64,000 nucleotides of DNA from NCBI GenBank assembly GCA_029202985.1, contig CP119316.1, positions 2,542,001-2,606,000 of the forward strand, read 5' to 3'. This document shows positions 50,496 to 58,538 of this stretch, piece by piece (position 1 is the first letter of the stretch; each line of letters opens with the position of its first letter). The DNA is from Candidatus Andeanibacterium colombiense. GTDB lineage: Bacteria > Pseudomonadota > Alphaproteobacteria > Sphingomonadales > Sphingomonadaceae. The translations under genes and the position numbers were made by a program. A model generated the notes under the pieces. That model saw nothing but the letters and a program-made list of their open reading frames with translations, had not been told where the DNA came from and ran no database searches.

Positions 50496-51374
50496 TTACC
50501 TTCCCTCCCAATCCTCCAGCCGCCATCCGCCGAACAGCGCGCGCCTGCCGGCATCCTTCCCGCCGTCCTCGCGAACCAGCGGCGCCAGCGCCGGCAGCTG
50601 CGGGGCGGGCGGTTCGAGATCGCCCGCGTTCCCGCCCTCGCGTCCGGCGCGCGCGACTTCGTAGCCTTCGCGGTCCCACGCCTTTTCCGCCTTCCATTTA
50701 TGCATGCGCCGCGCGCGCCGGTCGTCGTCCGTATCGCCGCGGCGGCGGCGCCAGCGGTCCGCGCGGGTGCCCCACAGGCGCGCTTCCTTCTGGTGGAGAT
50801 ACAGCAGCTGGATCGCCTGTGCCGCGCTCATCGGCGGGATCGGCGGGGGATCGTTGCTGCGCCACGCATCGTCGCGCGCGCGGGCGGGATCCATGTTTTC
50901 GAGCAGCGCCAGCTCGATCCGGTCATAGCCCATCTGCAGCGCCAGCCGCATCTCGCGCGCGAAGGCCGGGTCATGGTCGCGCAGGCGATAGAAGCTCGAA
51001 TGGGCGAAGCCGGCGGCGCGGGCCGACAGGCGGACATTGGCGGTGGCGCTCAGTGCCGCGAGGAACGCCTGCCGTGCGGTCTGACCGATCCGGTGCTCCG
51101 CCGGCTGGCGCAATTGCAGGCGACCGTTGGCGAGGCGGACGACCTGCGGTTCGCCCACCCGGCGCGCGGGACGGTCGCTCAGCCGCGCCTGGGCCAGCGC
51201 CAGCGCCGCGTCCCATTCGGCGGCGAAGGCCGGATCCCGGCCGCGGCGCTTGGTGAAGGTCGAGCGGTGGAACCCCAGTTCGCGCGCAGCGAGGCGGGCA
51301 TTGCCGGTGCGGGCGAGCGCGGCGAGGAAGGCGCGGTTCTCGAGCGCCTGGCGGCGGTTGAAGGGGCGCGGCAT
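50496..51374 (-). CDS. protein with two terminase-small-subunit-like HTH repeats
   Basis: A 292-residue protein with an internal duplication. The first unit is FLAALARTGNARLAARELGF with HRSTFTKRRGRDPAFAAEWD (residues about 16-56), and the second is FLAALSATANVRLSARAAGF with AHSSFYRLRDHDPAFAREMR (about 108-146). Each is a helix-turn-helix as found in phage terminase small subunits and related DNA-binding proteins. The C-terminal 110 residues are Arg/Trp-rich. No large terminase is nearby. It might be a domesticated phage-derived DNA-binding protein; the HNH gene downstream is a typical phage neighbour. Confidence 0.65.
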   Translation of the reverse strand: MPRPFNRRQALENRAFLAALARTGNARLAARELGFHRSTFTKRRGRDPAFAAEWDAALALAQARLSDRPARRVGEPQVVRLANGRLQLRQPAEHRIGQTARQAFLAALSATANVRLSARAAGFAHSSFYRLRDHDPAFAREMRLALQMGYDRIELALLENMDPARARDDAWRSNDPPPIPPMSAAQAIQLLYLHQKEARLWGTRADRWRRRRGDTDDDRRARRMHKWKAEKAWDREGYEVARAGREGGNAGDLEPPAPQLPALAPLVREDGGKDAGRRALFGGWRLEDWEGR

Positions 51375-51515
51375 CGTGCAGGGTTCCCAAACGAAATCCT
51401 ACATTGCAAGGGGAGTCCACGGCGGACCGGTTCGCGGCGGGTTTCCCTTGCATTTCCGCCATTCCCGCTCTAACGGCGCCACTTCCATCGCTCCGGCGGG
51501 GGAAACCGCGCGGGA

Positions 51516-51536
51516 GCCCCGGACTGAATCCGGGGC
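51516..51536. repeat. short palindromic repeat unit
   Basis: GCCCCGGA, loop CTGAA, TCCGGGGC: an 8-bp stem in the 227-bp gap upstream of rplK. It is the same kind of unit as at 39268-39290. Confidence 0.65.
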
Positions 51537-51601
51537 GTTTGTACCGCTTACCATGCGCCGCGACCGGAAGGTTTCGGCAACAGTGAGAAAGGAGGCCAGC
51601 C

Positions 51602-52033
51602 ATGGCCAAGAAGATCGAGGGCTATATCAAGCTCCAGGTGCCCGCGGGCTCCGCAACTCCGTCGCCGCCGATCGGCCCCGCGCTGGGTCAGCGCGGCGTC
51701 AACATCATGGAATTCTGCAAGGCGTTCAACGCGTCGACCGGCGAGCTCGAGAAGGGCATGCCGATCCCGACCGTGATCACCGTCTTCGCCGACCGCTCGT
51801 TCACCTTCGTGACCAAGACCCCGCCGGCGTCGTTCCTGATCAAGAAGGCCGCGAACCTCAAGTCGGGCTCGAAGGAGCCGGGCAAGATTTCGGCCGGAAC
51901 CATCAAGCGGTCGCAGCTGGCCGAGATCGCCCAGGCCAAGATGGCCGATCTCAATGCCAACGATATCGACCAGGCGACCAAGATCATCGAAGGCTCCGCG
52001 CGTTCGATGGGCCTCGAAGTGGTGGAGGGCTAA
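51602..52033 (+). CDS. rplK: 50S ribosomal protein L11
   Basis: A 143-residue L11. The N-terminal GYIKLQVPAGSATPSPPIGP, ALGQRGVNIMEFCKAFN and the C-terminal TIKRSQLAEIAQAKMADLNA are diagnostic. It starts 4 bp after an AAAGGAGG ribosome site region and is 3 bp upstream of rplA. It binds 23S rRNA at the GTPase centre. Confidence 0.98.
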   Translation: MAKKIEGYIKLQVPAGSATPSPPIGPALGQRGVNIMEFCKAFNASTGELEKGMPIPTVITVFADRSFTFVTKTPPASFLIKKAANLKSGSKEPGKISAGTIKRSQLAEIAQAKMADLNANDIDQATKIIEGSARSMGLEVVEG

Positions 52034-52036
52034 GAC

Positions 52037-52735
52037 ATGGGCAAGATCAGCAAGAAGCAGAAGGCGCTCACCGCCAAGCTCGACGCCGAGGCCGTGTACG
52101 GCTTCGACGAAGCGCTCAAGACGCTGCGCGACAATGCGAGCAAGAAGTTCGACGAGACCGTCGAGATCGCGATGAACCTCGGCGTCGATCCGCGCCATGC
52201 GGACCAGATGGTCCGCGGCATGGTCTCGCTGCCTTCGGGCACCGGAAAGGACATGCGCGTCGCGGTGTTCGCGAAGGACGCCAAGGCCGCCGAAGCCCTC
52301 GCCGCCGGTGCGGACCGCGTCGGCGCCGACGACCTGCTGGAAGACATGCAGGCCGGCAATCTGGACTATGACCGCGTGATCGCCACCCCCGACATGATGG
52401 GTGTGGTCGGCCGCCTCGGCAAGGTGCTCGGCCCCAAGGGCCTGATGCCGAACCCGAAGCTCGGCACCGTCACGATGGACGTCGCGCAGGCGGTCAAGGA
52501 CGCCAAGGGCGGCCAGGTCGAATTCCGCGTCGAGAAGGCCGGGATCATCCATTCGGGCATCGGCAAATTGTCGTTCTCGGACGAAGCGCTGAAGATCAAC
52601 TTCGACGCTTTCGTCGATGCGATCGTCAAGGCGAAGCCGTCGGGTTCGAAGGGCAAGTATGTCCGCAAGATCTCGGTGACCTCGACCATGGGCCCCGGCC
52701 TGAAGATCGACACCACGGAAATCGCCGGCGCGTAA
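52037..52735 (+). CDS. rplA: 50S ribosomal protein L1
   Basis: A 232-residue L1, with FDETVEIAMNLGVDPRHADQ, MVRGMVSLPSGTGKDMRVAV, TPDMMGVVGRLGKVLGPKGL and MPNPKLGTVT. It forms the L1 stalk and in many bacteria represses its own operon; I did not identify the L1-binding leader. An intrinsic terminator follows at 52786-52817. Confidence 0.98.
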   Translation: MGKISKKQKALTAKLDAEAVYGFDEALKTLRDNASKKFDETVEIAMNLGVDPRHADQMVRGMVSLPSGTGKDMRVAVFAKDAKAAEALAAGADRVGADDLLEDMQAGNLDYDRVIATPDMMGVVGRLGKVLGPKGLMPNPKLGTVTMDVAQAVKDAKGGQVEFRVEKAGIIHSGIGKLSFSDEALKINFDAFVDAIVKAKPSGSKGKYVRKISVTSTMGPGLKIDTTEIAGA

Positions 52736-52785
52736 TTCTCTCTCGCGGCACTCCGCCTCCGGGCGGGCCGATAGATCAACACATG

Positions 52786-52817
52786 AGGCCGGGAGGGGAA
52801 ACCTTCCCGGCCTTTTG
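52786..52817 (+). terminator. intrinsic terminator after rplA
   Basis: AGGCCGGGA (52786-52794) pairs with TCCCGGCCT (52805-52813), loop of ten bases, followed by TTTTGTTT. It is the expected end of the rplK-rplA unit. Confidence 0.85.
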
Positions 52818-52983
52818 TTTGTACCGTGTTCCTCTCTCTTTGCGGCAGAGGATACGAAGGCTTGTCCCGACGGGACTAGCCATAGTTGGAGGGGTGGCAG
52901 CCCGCTCCCCCCTCTCCAAGCTCCACCAGCATCCTGACGGATGCGAGTTGCACTATCCGCTCCCGCAAGGGGAGAGGAGAAAA

Positions 52984-53019
52984 CCAAAAAAACAGGGCCG
53001 GAAGGTTAACTCCCGGCCC
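52984..53019 (-). terminator. intrinsic terminator for the receptor gene
   Basis: Read on the minus strand, GGGCCGGGAGTTAACCTTCC then GGCCC form a stem, and TGTTTTTTT follows. It lies 60 bp after the stop of the TonB-dependent receptor gene. A second, longer stem CCATCGGGG/CCCCGATGG (53032-53066) stands between them without a T-tract. The remaining non-coding sequence between rplA and the receptor shows nothing else. Confidence 0.8.
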
Positions 53020-53078
53020 CAGTTGGTGAGTCCATCGGGGCCGCCGCACGCGACGTCCCCCGATGGGAGAACCTCAGA

Positions 53079-55427
53079 TCAGAAGTTGCGCTTGACCGAG
53101 AGCATGAACTCGCGCGGGCGGCCGGGCATGCCGTAGGCATTGCCCGACTGGACCACGCGGTCGTACTTGGTCACGTAATAGAACTTGTCGGTGACGTTGG
53201 TGACCGCCAGCGCGACTTCCCAGTCGTCTTCCGGCGAACGGTAGGTCAGGCGGGCATTGAGCAGTCCGCGCGCCTCGACTTCGCCGAGCAGGTAGTCCGG
53301 CACGTTGTTCGGGATATTGCTCTGCATTTTCGACTGCCAGGTCCAGTCGAGGCGCGGCGTCAGCGAACCGAACTTGTCGCCCAGGTCGATCTGGTACTGC
53401 GCGCCGAGAGCGTATTTCCACTTCGGCACGAACGGAGCTTTGGTCACGCCCGGAATGATCCCGCTGCCCGGGAGCAGCGATTCGGTGAAGCGGAAGTCGG
53501 TGTAGCTGGCCGAGCCGTCGATCGAGAAGCCCTTGACCGGCTGCGCTTCGAACTCGACCTCGAAGCCGTCGATCTTCGCGTTGCCGATATTGCGGGTGGC
53601 CGCGCAGAGATCGCCCGGGGTCCCCCACAGATAGGAGGGGGTGATGTCGTGGCAGATGCTCACCTGCCCCTGATAGTTGTTGTAGTCGGTGTGGTAATAG
53701 GCGCCGTTCAGCCGCAGCTTGCGGTCGAACAGCATGGTCTTGATCCCGGCCTCGTAGGAGGTCGCGGTTTCCTGCTCATAGGGCACGAGCTGCTCGACAT
53801 AATAGGGCCGCGGGTTCACACCGCCGCCCTTGAAGCCGGTCGAGACCTGGCCGTAGAGGCGGATGTCGTCGAGCACTTCGTAATCGGCCGCCACGCGCCA
53901 GTCGATCCGGTCGCCCGAAAAGCCCTTCTCCTGCCCGTCGAGCGCGGCAACGCGGAAGTCGGTCGGCACCCCGGCGATCGGGCTGGTGCGGCTGAAGGTG
54001 TAGGTCTTGTCTTCCTTGGTGTAGCGCAGGCCGCCGGTCAGGTTGAACCGGTCGGTCACGTGCAGCACGCCGTGGGCGAAGACCGACTTGGAGGTCTGGT
54101 CGAACGGATCGTGCGAGACGAAGTCGAGCCCGGCCGCGCCGACGTTAACCCGGCCGCCGACATGGCTGTGCGCGTCGTAATAATAGCCGCCGACGGTGAT
54201 ATCGGCGAGGTTGCCGAGCGTGGCCGAGAGGCGCAGTTCCTGGGTGAACTGGTCGTGGTCGAAGGTGCTCCAGTTATTCGCCAGATTGACCGGGCTGTTG
54301 TCGCCATCCCACGCGCTCTGCCCGTCCGCATGGCGGAAGGCGGTGATCGAGGTCAGCTTGAGATCGTCGGTCAGCTCGATCGCGAGATTGTTCGAGACGC
54401 CCCAGCTGTTGAGATAGCTGATCGCGTCGAGCGTGTACTGCTGATCGGTGCCCGGATAGCCGGTGTAGGTCGAATAGTTGGTGTAGTCATGCGGCCCGGT
54501 CATGTAATCGACGCCGCCGGTCGCGGAGGCCGGCAGGTAGATCGCCTTGGCGGGCGAGGCTTCCGACCGGTCGCGGGTGACGTCGGCGACCAGATTGTTT
54601 TCGATCCGGTCGTTGACGATCCAGCGCACCGCGGCGCGCCCGGCGAGGACCTTCTGCCCGCCTTCGGTGCCGATCACGCATTTGTCGTCGCTGGTGGCGA
54701 AGGTGCCGCCCGGAGCCGCATTGCCGGTCGCGCATTCATAGTCGAGCCGTTTCACATAGCCGTCGACATATTTGCCGATGCCGGTCAGGCGGACATAGAG
54801 CTTGTCGGGCACGATCGTGACATTGGTCGCGGCCTTGATCCCGATGCGGTCGAACGAACCAGCGGTCATTTCGACATAGGCGTCCGGATCGTCGGTCGGC
54901 TTGCGGCTGAACAGTTTGATCGAGCCGCCGATCGAGTTTTTGCCCGAAAGCGTGCCCTGCGGCCCCCGCAGGATCTCGACCCGGTCGAGATCGACGAGGT
55001 CGAAGGCGGTGCCGAACGAGATGCCGTAATAGACGTCGTCGATATAGATGCCGACGCCCGGCTCGTTCGGGAACTGGAAGTCGCTCTGGCCGATGCCGCG
55101 GATGTTCACCGCCGCGGTCTGCGCCCCGCCGCCCTGGCCGCCGGCCGAGAAGCTGACGCTGGGCGCGCGCTGGGCGACGTCCTGCACGTTGGTCTGACTG
55201 CGGGCCTCCATCGTCTGCGCATCGACCGCGGTGATCGCGAGCGGAGCCGTCTGGACGTCCTGGCTCTTGAACTGGGCGGTGACGACGATCTCGTGGATGC
55301 CGCCTTCATCGGCGGCCGGCGCGGTACCGTCCTGCGCGAAAGCGGCAGTGCCGAATACCAGCGAAGTGGCCACGGCAATATTTGCGGCACCAATGCGCAG
55401 CGCGCGCGGCGTTAGCCTTACGGACAT
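53079..55427 (-). CDS. TonB-dependent receptor
   Basis: A 782-residue outer-membrane receptor. The signal peptide is IGAANIAVATSLVFGTAAFA, followed by a TonB box in EIVVTA near residue 45. The plug domain includes AQRAPSVSFSAGGQ, VNIRGIGQSDF, VGIYIDDVYYG and VEILRGPQGTLSGKNSIGGS; the rest is the beta barrel, ending SVKRNF. The plug sequence belongs to the large group of sphingomonad receptors with unknown substrates, not to BtuB. The ATG at 55427 has AAAGGGAG upstream. Three palindromes in the 70 bp upstream are likely regulator sites. Neighbours do not reveal the ligand. Confidence 0.93.
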   Translation of the reverse strand: MSVRLTPRALRIGAANIAVATSLVFGTAAFAQDGTAPAADEGGIHEIVVTAQFKSQDVQTAPLAITAVDAQTMEARSQTNVQDVAQRAPSVSFSAGGQGGGAQTAAVNIRGIGQSDFQFPNEPGVGIYIDDVYYGISFGTAFDLVDLDRVEILRGPQGTLSGKNSIGGSIKLFSRKPTDDPDAYVEMTAGSFDRIGIKAATNVTIVPDKLYVRLTGIGKYVDGYVKRLDYECATGNAAPGGTFATSDDKCVIGTEGGQKVLAGRAAVRWIVNDRIENNLVADVTRDRSEASPAKAIYLPASATGGVDYMTGPHDYTNYSTYTGYPGTDQQYTLDAISYLNSWGVSNNLAIELTDDLKLTSITAFRHADGQSAWDGDNSPVNLANNWSTFDHDQFTQELRLSATLGNLADITVGGYYYDAHSHVGGRVNVGAAGLDFVSHDPFDQTSKSVFAHGVLHVTDRFNLTGGLRYTKEDKTYTFSRTSPIAGVPTDFRVAALDGQEKGFSGDRIDWRVAADYEVLDDIRLYGQVSTGFKGGGVNPRPYYVEQLVPYEQETATSYEAGIKTMLFDRKLRLNGAYYHTDYNNYQGQVSICHDITPSYLWGTPGDLCAATRNIGNAKIDGFEVEFEAQPVKGFSIDGSASYTDFRFTESLLPGSGIIPGVTKAPFVPKWKYALGAQYQIDLGDKFGSLTPRLDWTWQSKMQSNIPNNVPDYLLGEVEARGLLNARLTYRSPEDDWEVALAVTNVTDKFYYVTKYDRVVQSGNAYGMPGRPREFMLSVKRNF

Positions 55428-55445
55428 TCCAATCTCCCTTTTCGC

Positions 55446-55495
55446 CGTTACTGTAACGGACGTTAAATTAACATCAGTTAAGGTAACGATCGTTA
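55446..55495. promoter_or_regulatory. palindromic operator region of the receptor gene
   Basis: Three palindromes fall in 50 bp directly upstream of the receptor gene: CGTTACTGTAACG (55446-55458), GTTAAATTAAC (55462-55472) and TAACGATCGTTA (55484-55495). All contain GTTA/TAAC arms. They are good candidates for TetR-type or other dimeric regulator sites. The regulator gene is not in the window. Confidence 0.6.
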
Positions 55496-55571
55496 GGAAT
55501 GTCAAGATTCAGGTTTGTGTCCGCGCGTCTAGGCGGTCAAGGCGTGGCATCCGGGCAACAGAAAGGATGAT

Positions 55572-56081
55572 TCAGCGCAAATTTGCGGAGGTGTAGCACT
55601 CGATCACCAGGCTGATCGGGCGCCCATCGGGCAGGCGCAGCAGCGCCTTGTGGCGCAGGATCGTGCCGCGCGGGCAGCCTTCCATCCCACTGCCGGGAGC
55701 GCGCTCGCGGGTGAAGCGCAGCGGGGCGACCACCTTGCCGAACGGCGTGCCGCTCGTGTCGAGCTGGCGATTCATGTCCGGGCCAAGCCGCGCGGGGACG
55801 TACCAGTTGTGCGCTTCGGACAGAATTTTGCCGTTGCAGCTCAGCCGCACGTGGCGATAGCGCAGCGGCTCGCCCGCCGGTACTTCCAGCAAGGCGCGGT
55901 CACCGGCCGCGGCGGGCAGGTCCGGGCCTCCGGCGGGGGACGCGGTGACTTTCGCGCCGCACCAGCCTTCGAGCGCCGCGGTTGCGCTGTCCTGCGCGGC
56001 GAGCGCTGCCTCGAACCGGTCGAGCTGCGGGTGGGCGCAGCCGACGAGGGTGAGCGCCAGCAGCACGGCGAAGCGTCTCAT
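55572..56081 (-). CDS. lipoprotein, possibly chorismate-lyase-like fold
   Basis: A 169-residue protein with a lipoprotein signal, FAVLLALTLVGCAH. The C-terminal two thirds contain YRHVRLSCNGKILSEAHNWY, VPARLGPDMNRQLDTSGTPF and GKVVAPLRFTRERAPGSGM, a layout that recalls the UbiC/chorismate-lyase-like fold (a strand-rich core with NWYVP and PFG). I could not confirm the relation. It may be a periplasmic protein of unknown role. The ATG at 56081 is preferred because an upstream start lacks a signal. Confidence 0.55.
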   Translation of the reverse strand: MRRFAVLLALTLVGCAHPQLDRFEAALAAQDSATAALEGWCGAKVTASPAGGPDLPAAAGDRALLEVPAGEPLRYRHVRLSCNGKILSEAHNWYVPARLGPDMNRQLDTSGTPFGKVVAPLRFTRERAPGSGMEGCPRGTILRHKALLRLPDGRPISLVIECYTSANLR

Positions 56082-56128
56082 GACCGGTCCTTCCGGTGGG
56101 CACGCGCGCCGGGCCGAACGCATGCATC

Positions 56129-56890
56129 TCAAATCCCGCCCGGGGTGACATCCTTGCCCATTGCCCGCAACCCTTCGCCCAAGGCCTCGACGCAGCTTGC
56201 GAGAGCCTCCGGGTCGGTCGAGCGGATCACGAAATTGGCGCCGGTGCGGCCTTCGCGGAAGAACGGGTAACTGCCGATCTGGCAGCCTTCGTGGGCCTTC
56301 TCGACTGCGCGCAGCAAATCGGCGACTTCGCTTTCGGCGATCCAGCCGCCAAGCGTCTCGCTCAGCAGCGGGGCTCCGCCTTCCAGAGTGCCGGTCAAAG
56401 CGTCGAGCATCTGCGCGGCGATGGTCGGCACGCCGGCCATCAGGAACACATTGCCGAACTTGACCCCTGGCGCGCCCGACATGCGGTTGGGGATCAGATC
56501 GGCGCCTTCGGGCACCCGCGCCATCCGCAGCCGCGCGGGATTGAGCCCGCCGCGCTCCGCATAATAGGCCTCGAGGATCGCGCGCGCCTCCGGGTGGATC
56601 ACCACGGGCACGCCGAGCGCCTCGGCCACCGCGTCGACGGTGATGTCGTCATGGGTCGGGCCGATCCCGCCGGTGGTGAAGAGATAGTCGTTCGCGGTGC
56701 GCAAGGCGTTGACCGCCGCGACGATCGCCGCGGTGTCGTCGGCGACCACGCGCACTTCCTTCAGGCGGATGTTCTGGACCTGCAGCCAGCTCGCGACCTG
56801 CGCGATGTTCCGGTCGTGGGTGCGGCCGGAGAGGATCTCGTCGCCGATCACGAGCAATGCGGCGGTATAGATTTTCTGGGTTGCGGGCAT
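56129..56890 (-). CDS. CinA-like molybdopterin-binding domain protein
   Basis: A 253-residue protein of the MoCF-biosynthesis/CinA N-terminal family. It shows AALLVIGDEILSGRTHDRNI, VVADDTAAIVAAVNALRTAN, DYLFTTGGIGPTHDDITVDA and GAPGVKFGNVFLMAGVPTI. It lacks the C-terminal nicotinamide-deamidase domain of full-length CinA. Members include pyrophosphatase-like enzymes of nucleotide repair. It lies between the lipoprotein and the monooxygenase on the same strand, with an inverted repeat pair between it and the latter. Confidence 0.85.
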   Translation of the reverse strand: MPATQKIYTAALLVIGDEILSGRTHDRNIAQVASWLQVQNIRLKEVRVVADDTAAIVAAVNALRTANDYLFTTGGIGPTHDDITVDAVAEALGVPVVIHPEARAILEAYYAERGGLNPARLRMARVPEGADLIPNRMSGAPGVKFGNVFLMAGVPTIAAQMLDALTGTLEGGAPLLSETLGGWIAESEVADLLRAVEKAHEGCQIGSYPFFREGRTGANFVIRSTDPEALASCVEALGEGLRAMGKDVTPGGI

Positions 56891-56912
56891 GGGGGATGGT
56901 CTAGCCTAAATC

Positions 56913-56985
56913 GTCGTCCCAGCGAAGGCTGGGATCTCGTGCAGTTGTGCGCGACGCCTGAGACCCCAGCCTTCGCTGGGGCGAC
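56913..56985. repeat. inverted pair of palindromic units
   Basis: GTCGTCCCAGCGAAGGCTGG with GATCTC (56913-56938) and, 21 bp later, its near-complement GAGACCCCAGCCTTCGCTGG with GGCGAC (56960-56985). Each arm is itself a small palindrome (CCAGCGAAGGCTGG). This is a BIME-like arrangement between two genes. Confidence 0.75.
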
Positions 56986-57000
56986 GGCTATTGTGCAATT

Positions 57001-58482
57001 CTACCCCGCCGCCTTCCCAAACCGCAGCACTCCGTCGTCCACCGGGCGCTCCCGGAAGTCCTTCACATCGGCGAGGTAGTCCATGTTGTGCCGCCACGGC
57101 AGCGCCGCGGCGCTCTTCGGCATCAGGTGTCGCGCGCGTTCGAGATAGCCCGATGAAAAGGCATAGGGATTGTCTTCCGCCATGCCGTGATCCTCGGCCA
57201 GCGCCGGCACCGCGATATCGGCGCCGAGCGTCTCCATCCGGTTCAGCACTTCGCAGATGTAGTTCGCGGTGTTGTCCGCGCGCAGGGTCCACGAGGCGTT
57301 GAGATAGCCGAACACCACCGCGAAGTTCGGCACGTTGGAGAACATGCAGCCGCGGTAGAACCAGTGCCGTGCGAAATCGAGCGGCTCGCCGTCGAGGGAC
57401 AGCGCGATCTTGCCGCCCATCGTCAGCGTCAGCCCGGTGGCCGTGACGATAATGTCCGCGGCGAGATGCTCGCCCGAAGTGAGCTGGATCCCGGTCTCGT
57501 CGAAACGCCCGATCGTATCGGTGACGAGTGACGCATTGCCCGCCTTCACCGCTTCGAACAGGTCGCCGTCAGGCACCAGGCACAGGCGCTGCTCCCACGG
57601 ATTGTAGGGCGGCACGAAATCCTTTTCGTTCCATGCCGGGCCGAGCGCCTTCTGCGCGTTCTTCGTCAGGAAGGCCGCGACCTTCTCCGGCTTTGCGCGC
57701 GCGCGTTTGAAGATGAAATTGTGCAGGCGGATGTTCTTGAAGCGGGTGATCTTATAGGCGAGTTTTTCCGGCAGCACCGCGCGCAGGAAATTGGCGACGG
57801 CATCCTTCTGCGGGCGCGAGCCCATCCAGGTCGGGGTCCGCTGGAGCATCGTGACATGGGCGGCGTCCCGCGCCATTGCGGGCAGCATCGTCACCGCGGT
57901 CGCGCCCGAGCCGATAATCACCACTTTCTTGCCTGCGTAATCGAGCCGGTCGGGCCAGAATTGCGGATGGACAATGGTCCCGCCGAACGCGTCCGTACCG
58001 GGGAATCGCGGGTCATGCGGAGCGTCGTAATCGTAATAGCCCGAGCCGAGGTAGAGGAAGCGCGGGCTCATCGTGCTGCGCGCGCCGTCACTGCCTTCCA
58101 GCGTGACGGTCCAGCGCGCCGCGGCACCGTTCCAATCCGCGCTCAGCACCTTCTGGCCGAAGGCGATGTGCTCGCGGATCCCGCGTTCGTCGACCACGCG
58201 GTTCAGGTAATCGAGGATGTTCTTTCCGTCGGCGATCGACTGTTCGTCGATCCACGGTTCGAAGCGGAAGCCGAAGCTGTGCATGTCGCTGTCGGAGCGG
58301 ATCCCGGGGTATCTGAACAGATCCCAGGTGCCGCCGAGATCGCCGCGCCGTTCGGCGATCGCGAAGCTGCGGGTGGGGCAGAGCATCTTGAGATGCGCGG
58401 CCATCGAGATGCCGGAAATTCCGGCACCAACGATCAGCACATCCGGTTGTTCGGGCGCCAGTTCGGGCAGCTTGCTGTCCAT
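57001..58482 (-). CDS. flavin monooxygenase, probable Baeyer-Villiger type
   Basis: A 493-residue class B flavin monooxygenase. The FAD motif is VLIVGAGISGISMAAHLKM near the N-terminus, followed by RRGDLGGTWDLFRYPGIRSD and SDMHSFGFRF. The Baeyer-Villiger fingerprint FGGTIVHPQFWP matches FxGxxxHxxxWP exactly near residue 148. The NADPH motif VVIIGSGATAVTML follows. The enzyme would insert oxygen beside a ketone, for example of a cyclic or aromatic ketone, using NADPH. The ATG at 58482 is preferred to an upstream frame start. It has no pathway neighbours that reveal the substrate. Confidence 0.88.
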   Translation of the reverse strand: MDSKLPELAPEQPDVLIVGAGISGISMAAHLKMLCPTRSFAIAERRGDLGGTWDLFRYPGIRSDSDMHSFGFRFEPWIDEQSIADGKNILDYLNRVVDERGIREHIAFGQKVLSADWNGAAARWTVTLEGSDGARSTMSPRFLYLGSGYYDYDAPHDPRFPGTDAFGGTIVHPQFWPDRLDYAGKKVVIIGSGATAVTMLPAMARDAAHVTMLQRTPTWMGSRPQKDAVANFLRAVLPEKLAYKITRFKNIRLHNFIFKRARAKPEKVAAFLTKNAQKALGPAWNEKDFVPPYNPWEQRLCLVPDGDLFEAVKAGNASLVTDTIGRFDETGIQLTSGEHLAADIIVTATGLTLTMGGKIALSLDGEPLDFARHWFYRGCMFSNVPNFAVVFGYLNASWTLRADNTANYICEVLNRMETLGADIAVPALAEDHGMAEDNPYAFSSGYLERARHLMPKSAAALPWRHNMDYLADVKDFRERPVDDGVLRFGKAAG

Positions 58483-58538
58483 GCGCGGCGATGCCTCTCC
58501 GATTGCCAGCCTGTTCCGGCTCTGCCAGATGGTGGCGC

